NCBI RefSeq assembly: GCF_000516985.1
Contig: NW_006917094.1
Coordinates: forward strand, 3,286,001-3,350,000
Reading direction: 5' to 3'
Source: Pestalotiopsis fici W106-1
Taxonomy: Eukaryota > Ascomycota > Sordariomycetes > Amphisphaeriales > Sporocadaceae
DNA length: 64,000 bases
A program made the translations under genes and the position numbers. Under the pieces are notes generated by a model. That model had not been told where the DNA came from. It worked only from the letters and a program-made list of their open reading frames with translations, and did not search any database. Within the stretch, counting starts at the first letter, position 1. Every line of letters starts with the position of its first letter. Of the stretch, positions 1 to 11,806 are shown in pieces.

Positions 1-782
1 TCAGGTTTCACATGCCACATGTCTTTAGAAACTCATGGCCTGCAAGAGAAGCAGCAATGACAAAAACAGGTCGTACCAGAATCGAACCAACGTCAACAGC
101 GGGCAGCAATGACGGAGCTTGTTCGGAAAGCCGGCAGAATCGGTCTGAATGGAAGCTACCAATCGCTTTGTTAGTCCAATAGTGAACAATCAAAGGCCAG
201 ATTAATGTCCGTCATGTCTGAATCATCTCCGGGTCTGCCGGAAAGGTCTAGAGATGGCTGAGGTGGAGTAGCATCTATTATATAGCGCGGGTATAAAGCG
301 GTCACGACAATGTGTGCACATTTCAGTACTCTGTAGGTGATCCTCGATCAGTTTGAAACAGGTTTCTTTGTGTACCATGGCGAAATACAATATACATGGT
401 AGAGATGATCACCTGTACGCCACTACGGTAGGAGCATCGTACATAAGCTGAGAAGCATGATTGCCATAATTTCATAGTCTTGCAGAACGAGCATATTTCG
501 TAAAAATATAGATGTTACATAATCGTTGCCAAAGTTGGAAGAACTCGTGAATCCAGAACTCCTCTCCACGCTCGAACCAAAAAAAGTCTTGTTGCCCTGC
601 CCAGCCCAGTCGTTTCTTCCGTGGAATGATGATAAATCCCTTTTTCGCGACGCTTGAACACCCAACCACGCCAGAACAACTCGCTCTATTGGTCATATGT
701 GAATGGCTGTTTTGACGTTGGTATCTTTGGTATTAGACATTATCACCATTCGAGCCTCGTAAGTTTAAAAAGTTGAAACATT
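1..782. other. Intergenic sequence, no gene seen
   Basis: All six frames are short and broken, and no domain is recognisable. The segment lies downstream of the minus-strand eisosome gene, so it may include that gene's 3' untranslated region. Nothing else is supported. Confidence 0.5.
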
Positions 783-2080
783 CTATGCCACAACTTCGGT
801 GCGGCCGCGGCGGTGTTCGCCATTGAGACCTCCGTCACTGTCCATGCCCGAGCCAAGCTGCTCGTCCTCATCCTCGTCGTCGTATTCGTGGCCCTTGTGC
901 TCACCAGCAGCTACCCACGAGTCACGGTCGTTGAGAGGAGCATCTTGGCCAGACAAATCAAGACCCTCGGAGCGAGCCTTGATGTTGTTGCGACGCCTTG
1001 TTGACAGAGTGCGGGCACGAGTAGACAGCTTGGAGGACACGGCCGCATTTGAGGTAACCCAGTTCGTCAATGAATCCTCGCAGTCCTGGATGATGGCTTT
1101 GCTAGCCTCGTATCCGTCGTAGGCGGCGCGAGTCTCGCCAGGAGTGACAGGAGTATCATCGATCAGTTCCAACAAATGCTTTCCATAGCCGGCAATGATG
1201 GCAACCTTCTCGCAGTGCTCGCGTAGGGCATCGAACTGGTAAGTGTAGGCGGCCTTGACCTTCTCTCGTGTAATGTTGGACAACTGGGCCTCGGCGACGA
1301 GCGATTCGGCTTCGGCACGGACAAGCTCTTGCTCGAGCACAACAATCTTTGGCGAGTTGGGCTCCTTGTACTTGAGCTGAGCAATCTGGTCGGTGATCTT
1401 CTGCTTGCCTTGTAACGGAAGTATTGTTAGAATCATAAAAAGCGACTGCGTAAAAGGTTTGTAACATACGATCTCTGCTTGGTTGAACCGATGCCTCAAT
1501 GTTTCTAATGCTCTTCATGGTGACACGGTATTGGTCGTAACGGTCGATGTACTGATCCTCCAGTTCGCCAATTTCGTAAAGAAGAACACCCAGCTTGTCG
1601 GTGACATCTGAAACGTCTTCGTCGCCGGCCTCTCCCCAGATGGATAGTTGTTGCTGAGGCCTCAATGTTAGTATGCAGCATCAAATGCGCTGTGGAACCA
1701 GAGGGTACATACTGCGACCTCCATGCGCTCGCGTGCCACCTGTTCCAGACTACGCATCACGTTCTTCTCCATCTTAACGAGCTGTGTGAGTTTCTTGGCC
1801 AGATCAGGGCCGAAAGCACCGGCAGCCTTGCCGCGGAGTGCATGGCCTGCAAAATTGTCAGTGGATGGAGCTGAGTTGGGAGCCGGGGTATGATCGTACC
1901 GAACGGGCTCTTGCCGAAAAGACGGCCTGATTTGGTGCTCGAGGTCGGAGGTGGAGGGCTCTGTGAGAATGCGTGTCAGCAAAAGACATGAACATAGGCG
2001 TCATGACAGCAAGGCACTCGTACCTGGATCTGCGAGGCTGTGGGCGCCCTGGTCTGGCGCATAGAGTATGTGCGATGCAT
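783..2080 (-). CDS. pil1: Eisosome core component Pil1/Lsp1 (BAR-domain protein)
   Basis: Pil1/Lsp1 proteins are BAR-domain proteins that polymerise on the inner face of the plasma membrane and shape eisosomes (furrows linked to sphingolipid and TORC2 signalling). Five exons join in frame to about 353 residues: 2080-2024, 1960-1900, 1846-1713, 1653-1470 and 1408-783, all with GT...AG introns. The N-terminus MHRTYSMRQ followed by a proline/serine stretch, then AAGAFGPDLAKKL, QQLSIWGEA, KLGVLLYEIGELEDQ and TPVTPGETRAAYDGYEAS, is the family's conserved core. The C-terminus is acidic and variable, as is usual. The start is chosen because MHRTYSMR is the conserved family N-terminus. Fungi often have two paralogues; this could be Pil1 or Lsp1, and the sequence alone does not separate them. 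Confidence 0.95.
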
Positions 2081-4695
2081 GATGGCGGCGGGTTATAAAT
2101 GGAGATGGCTATGAGATCGGGGTGCGCTGTTGGAGACGAGGTTATGTATCGATGGAAACTGGCATCAAAGGGCAACAGGTGTCAACAAAGGGGTTCCGCG
2201 GGGCGATGACTAGTTTTATAATAGAATTTTGGCCGGGGGGATCAGATGGGATGCGTCGGTGAACTCTGAAGCCGAAACAACAGTGTGGTGTTTGGGCCCC
2301 AACCTATGGCTCTTTCTGACCACTGCAAAGTACAGCTCTCTGTGCGTCTACAGGCGGGATAGTCGGGGGAACCGTAGCAATGTTGCTCGTTCGTTACTCC
2401 TACGTCATCACTTATGCGGTTAGGGACTAGCGTTGGAGCGGCGCAACTGGAGGAGCCCAATCCGGTGGGAGCCAAGTGGGCAGTGAACCTTTCTGGGCGC
2501 CGTCCCCCGTTCCTGAAATTGTCAATGGCATCACCAGAAACGGCATCTATCACAATATGGGACTAGGTAAACAGAGAGACACCCCGGCACATTCGATCTG
2601 AGATGGGCACTTTGACATCCCGAGTTTGTGATTAGACTGATCCCGGTGAGCAATGCCGCACCCACATCCGTCTCTAGGGACCTTGCATTAGCCATGCTGC
2701 TTTAGAGTCTAAACTCTGAATCAGTTCTGGCATGAACTTGCGTTTCCCCATGAACGTGACATGTTCATATAAATCTCAACTCACAGGCTCAGTAGGTGAC
2801 GAGTTCACTGTTGTAATATGTGTTTGAATCGTAAAGGTATTGTAACTCCTCTAGGGGCAAAACGACCTGATGCTATCTTGTCTTGTTGGCCTCAAGTGGC
2901 ATAACAAACGGAATCGTGAATCTATCGATGTGCGTACGGCTTCAGCTGCTCACGTACGACTACAAACTGGCGGACCCCTCTGATAGATAACTCGGATGGG
3001 TAAAAGGTGTATAACCCCCCGGCTGGGACCAGGGCTGTTCTGTGTACCTGGGTAATGGCCGTGTTGGGAGCGCTGGGGTGGACCCAGCACGAGTACGACA
3101 TTAAGGGTATTCTTATATTAATTCAAGATTCAGGCGATGAATTTCCACTCGTACACATGGTTTGCCAGCAGCATAGGACATTGCCTGTGTCGATTAAAAC
3201 AACGAAAAGTATCAAGCACCTTGACTGGCATACATGCATTGAATAGACCAGGAGTTCAATCTGTCAATTCGATCGTCTTCCCAGAGTCAACAAAGTGCAC
3301 GGGCCCAAGTATCAATTCTAGGCAAGACTGGCTTGTTAAGATACTCTGTACAGACCAGCTCATTCATCCATTCAGAGTTCATGTCGTTCAAGCTATCTCA
3401 GGTACCGTAAAATGTGGAATAAGATCGACTGGAAACTTGAATGGTAGTGGTGCTAGGTAGGCAAGTATATTCCGTACTTAAAGCGGCAATAATGCTATGC
3501 CTCATCTGGCGGAGAGAAGGGTCTGATCTGCTGGGCAACCGATTTCACATTGGGGCATCAAAACAATACGTGGGCCAGATGCCAAGCGATGGGTGGGATC
3601 CTTAACAGCAATGAACTGTTTGTATTTCAGGGTAAGAGCCACTAAACACTGACAGAGCTACCCTCTAAACCTACCTCGGTCTGGGTCCGCGCGTAAATCA
3701 AAGGAAGCTCGAATGTCTCAGTCCACCGAGCAGACGAACTGACGAATAGTCAATTCAGGTAGCACACGACGTCATCAAGCAATTGGACATGGTCTGTGTT
3801 ATGTATAACCATAAGCTTTCCCATGTATGTCTCAATACCTTGGCATGTCTATACATTGGAGCGACTGGTTTGCAGCTTACTGTTCCCACAACTCGATCAT
3901 GTATGGCCGCGATTGTTCTGCTGAGAGTTCATCAATTGCCTGGGACCACCGTATTACCTTTGAGAGATCGGAAGATGGGGAGCGGAGCTAGATCTGTGGA
4001 ACAGAAGGTACCTCCTACACTACACACAGTCTGTGAGTAACGATCCTGGGCGACAGGCAGCGTGATTGGATTGCATAAATAATGGCACTGGGTGCACCGC
4101 CACATGGAAATGTGGCTTGAAAAGCAAGTTGCATACGTTTGAGGCGCATGCGTCAACGGCGACGCGCCTTTCGCCTTGCACCTCCAAACCATCGCCCCCA
4201 TGGGAAGGGACGTTGAGAAGAAATACTCGAGTCGCTTTTCACACCCATCCGATTAATATTTTCTTTCCCTTCCCTTGCTGTTCGTTATGTGTATAGTGCA
4301 TCTATCAATTTCGAGATGGATGGTACCGTGACCAATGACAGCAAATCTGCGAATTCATTTAAAACGCGTACATGAACGGCATTTTCACTTCACTCGTATT
4401 AGATCCTCATCTCTCACATTTCCAACAATCATTCCCCCCAAACGGTCACCAATCCCATCTCACCACATGCGATCATCTCCGTTGCTGTCTATCCACGAGA
4501 GCAGAAGGATTTCTTTCTTTCCTTTGCCGAGTTCGACGATGATTGCGCGATCTCCAGTCCGGTAGCAAACGGGAGTAGTCTACTTGGCCCTGTGTTTCAT
4601 AGAAAGCATTTGTGCCATTAATACCTACCTGGCTTGGTTGACATCCACGCAAGGAATTCATCCTGAATTGTATAGTCCGCGCGAGGTTTTGCATC
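2081..4695. other. Intergenic region between divergent pil1 and KMT6
   Basis: About 2.6 kb between two divergently transcribed genes. Reading frames are short and lack coding character, and no tRNA or repeat is evident. A pyrimidine-rich, TC-rich stretch at about 4,370-4,540 lies just upstream of the KMT6 gene and looks like a fungal promoter/5' leader. Both promoters must lie here. Confidence 0.5.
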
Positions 4696-7600
4696 GTGAC
4701 GATGAATCGCAGTGGCAGGACTCTCCAAGAGCCCATCGATCTGACCGGCTTCACGTCGGACGAATCGGATGCGGTCGCTAGCAGTCGCATACTACCAAAA
4801 CCTCCGAACCAATCTGTTCGAGCATTACAGCCTGGCTCGTATACGCGTGGGATCATCAACCCACCCATATTGGGTCGAAATCTATTGTTTCCTGGCCCGA
4901 GCGAACATGCTCAAATGCTTCGCCACGCGGGCACGGAACCAAGTAGCACTCCAAGGGAGAATCCTAGGGATCACATGCCCTCGATGACCTCCACAGCTAG
5001 GACAAACAACAAAAGCGCGCCCAGATTCTCCCAAGAGGGCATGTCTTCATTTCAGATTCCAGTGCACTCATCCCAGAAACGCGTCACGCATCAGACGCCG
5101 CGAAGACTGGAATGGACAGTGCCTCAAATAGAGGAGGCATTGCGTGGGCTTTCCAACGATATCGGGATTCAAAGTGCGAGGCGCACAAATCGACTTCTTT
5201 TAACCTCTTGGAGAGAGGCGACCCCCCAAAACGTGTACACTCCTACCAAAAATTGGTTCTCTGATATGCAGCCAATTCCCGTTGAGGCTGGCAAGGACAC
5301 CCTCAAGCTAAAGGCTAAGGTATGCACTCCCAGCCCTCTCATGTTTTTTCTTCCCCCTAAAGACGAGCACTAAATGAGGACAGCAAATTGGCCCAGGTCG
5401 CACGGGAAAGCAAGAGAAGCGTGAACATTACCAGGTCACGGGCATAAAAACGAACAAGGAAGCAGTTCCGAAATACGACTTCCACTATGTTGAGATATCC
5501 AAGAACATATTGTCACCGAACACAATGTTGGGTTTTGTACCTCACTTGCGAGACTTGGCAGACCATGAGGAATCCAAGTACAGATTATGGCTCAAGGAGT
5601 TAGAAAGTATGGACAAGATTTCCGGTTTTCAAACATCAAGTCGACAGGACAAGGTGCGGAAAACTTTCCAAAAGGAACGAGCGACTACTCTACTGCTCCA
5701 TCTTGAGACCTGGCTGAGGAAGCTCTCCATCGATGGCTGCACGAAAGCAGCGCTGATTCAACACATGGCGAGCCAAACAAATGCTGTGACGCCTCAACAA
5801 AAGTCAAGCATCCTTCATTCCTACGGCGATGGGAGTGATTCACATCTTTCCAAGGCGGTCAGCTTGTTTACTGAGGCATTTGATAAAGTGTTCAACGACC
5901 AAAACGCGTGGGAAGAAGGAGCCGTGTCCCTCCGAGATGTCCTGCTCCTTGACAGCTCTGTGGACTCTGTTGTCGACTCCAAGAAGAATCTCAAGGACAC
6001 ACCGAGTCAAGTCAGACATATCGAAGAGGGCACAAGTGTAGAGTCACTTCTGGAGACGCATGCACTTCTTGGATGCGTGGTGTGCTGCAGCTACTCTTGC
6101 GAGCATGGGGAGTACGGTTTGGACAATGAGCGCCAACGGTTCTCCGTAGAAGCCGCTGGTCTTACCTCGCTTATCCGCAAAAAGGCAACTGCTGGCGGAG
6201 CTACACAGGGACTGCCACAAACACCCTGCAGCGAAGATTGTTATCTCAATAAGCGCCCGGACATCCAAACAAATGGTTGGAGTGGCAAGGAGACTGCGCT
6301 ACTTAGGACAGCCATCGCGTTACTTTGCGATACCAGCATGCCGGCTCAGTGCTTGACTGCCACCTTCATAAACAGACCATGCTGGGATGTGAATCGACAG
6401 ATGGAAATGCTGAACCTACATATGCCTAAACCATTACCCAAGTCTCCGAGAAGGCCCAAGCCAGTTGCCTGGTACGACAGACATAAAAAGGTGCTTATAG
6501 GCGATTGGCAAGAGCAGACCATGACGCATGAGCACCAGATGAAAGAGCACTTTGATCCTTGCAACCACGAGGGACCTTGCACAAGAGAGAACTGCGGTTG
6601 TGCAAGAAACAACCTCATGTGCGACCGCTTCTGCCATTGTACAGCTGAGACATGTGCCATCAAGTTCACTGGCTGCGCCTGCCATTCGTTTGGCCAAAGT
6701 TGCTTGCCTCGACAGAAGGGAGAGAAAGGAGAGAAGCCTTGCATATGTGTCCAGCTCAACCGCGAGTGCGATCCAAATCTGTGCAATAGCTGTGGAGCAA
6801 CCGAGCGGGCAGATCCAAGAAATGCCAAAAATGATTGGTTATACACGCATGGCTGCCAGAACTGCGCGTTACAACGTGGCAAGTTCAAATCGCTTCTCCC
6901 TGGCAAATCAACGATTGAGGGCTGTGGCTATGGACTTTTCACAGCAGAGGATATTCGACAAGATGACTTCGTGATTGAGTATGTCGGGGAGCTGATCTCC
7001 CAAGATGAAGGAGTTCGCCGTGAAGCAAGACGCGGTGATATCTTTGATGAGCAACAGCAATCATCGTATCTCTTCACTCTTCTCGAGCAGGAGGGCACAT
7101 GGGTTGATGCAGCCATTTATGGAAATCTTAGCAGATACATCAATCATCAAGACGATGGCAACATCATGCCCCAGATTCTCTATGTCGGTGGAGAGTATCG
7201 CATCAAGTTTACCGCTCAACGAGATATCAAGACCGGAGAAGAGCTTTTCTTCAACTATGGAAAAGAATTTCCCAACCTCACGAAGCAGCTGCTAGATAGC
7301 CAGAAAGCCAACAACGAGGCTCATGAACAAGACCTGCGTGGAGGGATCGAGGAACGCATTGATGAACCTCGAGAGGCAAGGCGTCAGAAACGGGGTCGCA
7401 GACCTAAGAAGTCATTTGCAGTACTCGATTCTGACATGATGGATGAGGTGGACCATGACGGTGAGGACGAAGCAGATCATGAGGGCGATGATGGGGCAGA
7501 ACGCGCGGGCGAGGAGATGCAAACTCCGCGCCGAGGAAGTGGCCCTCGCTCTCGGCGCCGTGTCGCGGCCTCTCCTCCTGCAGTTGACGTGGAGACTCCC

Positions 7601-7936
7601 TCCCGCACACGGAGGCTCTTCAGTCGAGCCCAGATATTGCGATCGTCTGATAATGCGCCTACGACTAATCAATTCTTCCAACCGATGGAGAATGATGAGC
7701 AAACAGAGACTACTTCTCCAGGTCAAACATCTCAGCCCGGACCAAAGAAGAGAGGCAGACCCAAAAGGTTACCGCAAGACGGAGCTGCGGCGACTAACAA
7801 GAGAGGTAAAAGCGGCAGTAACAAAGTTACTCGATCTAGAGTCGACAAGAGCTTTGACGATGAAAGTGACACTAGCAGTACTGATTTGATCAGTCGGAGT
7901 CGCGTTAGGAAACGGCCCGCGAGATACAATGACTAA
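4696..7936 (+). CDS. kmt6: Histone H3K27 methyltransferase, EZH2/KMT6 type (PRC2 catalytic subunit)
   Basis: This is the catalytic subunit of Polycomb repressive complex 2, which methylates H3 lysine 27 in facultative heterochromatin. Two exons (4696-5319 and 5384-7936; intron 5320-5383 with gtatgc...gacag) join in frame to about 1,058 residues. A cysteine-rich CXC/pre-SET region starts near residue 600 (CNHEGPCTRENCGCARN and following CxC repeats). The SET domain spans about residues 710-836: GYGLFTAEDI, the NLSRYINH substrate/AdoMet motif and the closing GEELFFNYG. The tail of about 220 residues is acidic and basic by turns and carries AT-hook-like motifs (KKRGRPKR near residue 995). The ATG at 4696 is followed closely by another at 4702; either may be used. 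EZH2 is preferred over other SET families because of the CXC region and the SET end motif. Confidence 0.95.
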
Positions 7937-8516
7937 GTCAATTAGGTCGACAAATGGATGAAGGACACTGCATTGGCCACAGACCAGTGGAACATATCAT
8001 TATTATAATAATTATCATTTCCTTGGGAAAAGCATGTTTGTTCTACTACTGCAAAGGGCGAGAATACTGGACCAGGATGGTGTTATTTGTTTATTCAAGT
8101 AATAGTGACGGAAATATCGACATTACGGGGGAACTTTTGCCAGTGGCGCAGCGCAATGACCGCATAGGCCCGCAGCATACCCAATCATTCCAGCCAATCC
8201 CGTTGGCATAATAGTGTCAGATGGGCAACTATTGCTCCGGTAAGGCTACCACCCTGCCAAGGAGTTCGCCGGCCAGCGAGGTGAACGGGATATAATCAAG
8301 AAACAAATCGCCTCGGCGAAGGCTCTCGATTCTCAATGCTTCAATCACTACCTTGATCCATCCTTCTTTTTCCTTTTTCCTTGTGGTTCATGGTCTGTTG
8401 GCACGGAGTTTTGGAAGAGGCACAACCCGGTGCTGAGCAGAGTCTGAACCCAGTCGACCCATTTTCTCAATTGTCGAGTGCCAGATATCATCTTGCATCT
8501 CCTCATTCACAGAACA
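7937..8516. other. Intergenic region between KMT6 and the Clr5-domain gene
   Basis: A 580-bp spacer between two same-strand genes. It holds a short AT-only run near 8,000-8,020 and a TC-rich stretch near 8,360-8,385 that fits a promoter region. No gene is seen. Confidence 0.5.
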
Positions 8517-10845
8517 ATGTCTCATCCTCAACATCATACATCGGCAGAATGGGACGTACAGAGGGCTGAAATTCGAAGGCTCTATATAGATGAGGACAGG
8601 ACGTTGCAATTTGTTATGGGTATCATGAGCCAGAGAGGCTTCACGGCTACGTAAGGAATTCTTTTCTCCGCTTCACATCGATGAATCACACTTCGCCCGT
8701 CTTTCAAAATACAAGAGGCGATCAGTACCGATCCCAGAAACCGCCAATCGCAAGCGAGTCGATGTTCGAATATTATGCCTGCTTCTCTATACTGTCATTT
8801 TCGGACCAGTTTCTTCATACATGGAGAATCTCGCGGGATGTGCACTGACTCCGAGTATTTCACGGATCGCTAGGACCAAGATGTACAAGACTCAGCTGAA
8901 GCGATGGAAGCTGTTCAAGAACAACCGCGCCGCCGACGTGGCCGCAATTTTGCGCTCGCAATGCCGACGCAATGCCGTGGGCAAAGGCAGCATTGCCGTG
9001 CGCAATGGCCGCCGCGTCAATACCGAGACATATCTGCGCCGCAAGGGCCTCAGTGCCGATGATTTGTTGCGTCTGGCACCAATAGAAACCTCGGCGGGCT
9101 CTCTGCCTCTATACCTACGCTCTGTGACGCCTCCGGTGTTGAGGCCCCCGTCTCCCATGCAAGGAGTATTGCTACTGGGTCTAGCTACTCCGGGGCTGGT
9201 GATCAAGGAGGCTGTGGGCAGCTGGGTCCTACGCGAGTGTGAGCGGCTTGAGGAACAGACGGGCACGGCCATGGTGATTGACTCGGGCGTCGACTGCGAA
9301 ACGACGCAACAAGACAGACCACTTCTGTCATACTATGAAAGCACAGCCAGTAAACTCACCGCCGAGTATTACGATGCAATATGGTAAGCCTATCTGCCAC
9401 TTGCAAAGGAAAAAAGAGAAANNNNNNNNNNNNNNNNNNNNNNNNNNNNNNNNNNNNNNNNNNNNNNNNNNNNNNNNNNNNNNNNNNNNNNNNNNNNNNN
9501 NNNNNNNNNNNNNNNNNNNNNAAGAGAAAAGAGAAAAAGAGAAAAAGAGAAAAAGAGAAAGAAGGGCCCGATGGAAATACATGTTGAGCTGATTCGAGAA
9601 ACCTCACAGGCTCCTTCAAAAGTCACAAAGTCATCAGGGCTGGGCGCTGGCCCATGCCGTCTTTGAGCGACTGCATACTTTGCTGGACGATTGCGAGCAC
9701 CTCCTGTACCCAGTGTTGAACCTACTCATGATCATTCTGGCCCTCCCGTCGGGGGTGGATGCCGCAACTGCAGCGGCAACAGCGGACATTCACCGCAAAT
9801 TATGGGACTACCTCTCGTCGTATGCGCGCATCCGCTTGGCACCAGATCACATCGTCCATCATGTGCTTAGGCAGCTGAGTGAGCTGTTCTCTCAGCAACA
9901 GTGCTCTGGCAATAATATAGGAGGTGGTGATGGCGACGATAGATACGACCTTTTGTACAGCGTTGTGTCGGACATCGTAAATATGCTTGGAAGCAGGAAG
10001 GATAAGAATCCTTCTGGCAACCAGACAATGTACTTTGATCTCGTGAGTTTATGGTACGGCGAAACGCTACGGTATGTACATTGGTGCAGAAGACATGATC
10101 CTTGAATTCCCCACGGAAAGAATGAACAAAAGGGACTGACATACTTTTTGACCTGTTACTCAGAAGCCATCGAGGTCATCGACAGCACGGGTATCACCCG
10201 CGACTCCATCTGGCCGAGGACGAGATGTTCGCAATCCTCAATTCCGGCAAAGCGGCCGGCGCCAGCGCCGCGTCATCATCGTCGTCATCACCACAGTGGT
10301 CCGGGGCCCGGGACAATGTGGACCCATTGCTAGATCCGAACAGCATGGAAGATGTCGACTTTGACCTGGACGTCGCCGCCATCAATTCGTACCTCCTCCT
10401 GGATCTCGGCTGGCAGACGGCGTGGCACGACCGTTCCATCCCCGACGCCTGCGCCGCCCTGCTCCAGGGCAAGGAGTACACTGGCGCGCCACCCGACGAG
10501 ACCGAGGTCAACTGCCTAACGGCCATGGCACTGTACGAGCGGGCGCAATGCACTGCCACCGGCAATCTGTTTCCGTGCCCACCCTCTACGGCGACCGTCC
10601 CGTTGACACCCGACGGCGCTCGCGAGACAGAGCAGCGGCAGCGGCGTCTGGTCCGCGCCCAATGGCTCCTGTCCGAAGCCGTCTCGCTCGACTGGGACCT
10701 TTCGGGCGCCAGCATCTACAATTTTGAGGGCCTGTTGCTGCTCCAGGAATTGTGCGCCGAGATTGGGGACTGGAATGGTCTCGAGGCCGTCCGGGCCCGG
10801 AGCCGCGAGTGCCTCGACATACTGTTTGGTGAATGGGGGGTGTGA
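8517..10845 (+). CDS. Clr5-domain protein, putative transcriptional regulator
   Basis: The first two exons encode a Clr5 domain, a short DNA-binding-like module common in filamentous fungi: a tryptophan-containing start (SAEWDVQRAEIRRLYI), then VMGIMSQRGF and TKMYKTQLKRWKLFKNN. The domain is interrupted by a 223-bp intron (8651-8873). Four exons, 8517-8650, 8874-9383, about 9631-10071 and 10164-10845, join in frame to about 588 residues. The third exon's start is uncertain because the intron contains a 100-N assembly gap; acceptor 9629-9630 keeps the frame. The remainder is helical with no recognised domain, and includes a serine-rich run (about residue 385) and an acidic patch. Its targets are unknown. 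Function beyond 'Clr5-domain protein' cannot be claimed. Confidence 0.8.
9409..9562. repeat. Purine-rich (AAAAAGAG-type) low-complexity run flanking the assembly gap
   Basis: AAAAAGAGAAA-type repeats sit on both sides of the N run (9409-9421 and 9522-9562). The run therefore continues through the gap, and it explains why assembly broke here. It lies inside the second intron of the Clr5-domain gene. Confidence 0.85.
9422..9521. other. Assembly gap of exactly 100 N
   Basis: One hundred undetermined bases. The round number suggests a scaffolding placeholder, so the true gap length is unknown. It falls in an intron, so the encoded protein is probably unaffected. Confidence 0.95.
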
Positions 10846-11263
10846 GGTGAAGCAAGGTTTCAATTTTCTCTTTTACTAGTGTGTCTCGAATGGTTTCTTC
10901 CCATTTTTTGACACATGGAATGTGCTTTATTTTCGGGTTGCTGGTGTTGGGAATTGCATTCTATTTGGTCCCCAAAGTGATAATGGGGCAAGACTTGACG
11001 AATTGATACGAAGCGGAATATTTAGAGGTGAACACTACAGAGGACGATGAACGAATGAGTTTATATCTAGGGGTAGGCGTTGTGAGCAAAGATCAAGTAT
11101 TCAAGGACTCTAAGGGTATATTATAGCCGTCCATCATAATCATATGGAAACTTCTCTTGTCGAAACATGGCTTGCTGAAATTTGTCAAGTCTTTACTCAG
11201 TCTCATACTTCTTTCGTCGTCACAATCAAATTTTTCCTTTCAAGCAAAGAAAAAAGAAAAAAG

Positions 11264-11264
<1 letters not shown>

Positions 11265-11297
<33 letters not shown>
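11265..11297. repeat. (AC)n microsatellite, about 16 units
   Basis: An uninterrupted run of AC dinucleotides follows a purine-rich AAAAAAGAAAAAAG stretch. It is likely length-polymorphic between strains. Confidence 0.97.
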
Positions 11298-11300
<3 letters not shown>

Positions 11301-11587
11301 ACAAACCAAAATTAATACACATTTTTCTTTTCCCTTCATCTTTCATTATTGTTGCAGCACAACTTTGATCTTTTTTTTTTCCACTATAGATTGAGCAAGT
11401 CGGAAGCCCACGTAGTGTATCTACCGCGTTCTGTTTCATGCCATGAAATGGCCTATATATGGCCCAGATTGACTTCCGAACACCTGCAACTTGCACGCTT
11501 CAAAGAACATGGCGAAATGACAAATAAAATAAATCACAGAGCCCTGGAATACGACAGGTTCCAGGTTGGATCGCTGAACGCCCCACC

Positions 11588-11609
11588 AAAAAAAAAAAAA
11601 AAAAAAAAA
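11588..11609. repeat. Poly-A tract of 22
   Basis: Homopolymer run in the intergenic space, directly seen. On the minus strand it is a poly-T. Its length may be affected by sequencing error. Confidence 0.95.
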
Positions 11610-11806
11610 GAAAAACAATATGTTCACGTCGGAACAAGTCAGCTTGACACGACGATGGCTTCAGCATCCGTGTTGCTCCCCCATGCGAGGCCTTCGTGGC
11701 CGGATATCTTGCGAGAAAATGCAAAAGGAGAGTCGTGAAATCGTGCCGTTTTATACATCTATAGTTGCGCCCATGTTTTTCGAATTCCCCGTCTTTGTAT
11801 GCCTTA

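Larger units (their letters stand above)
10846..11806. other. Intergenic region between convergent genes
   Basis: About 960 bp between the ends of the Clr5-domain gene and the UPF0658 gene. It holds an (AC)n microsatellite and a poly-A tract, listed separately. No coding region is supported. Confidence 0.6.
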
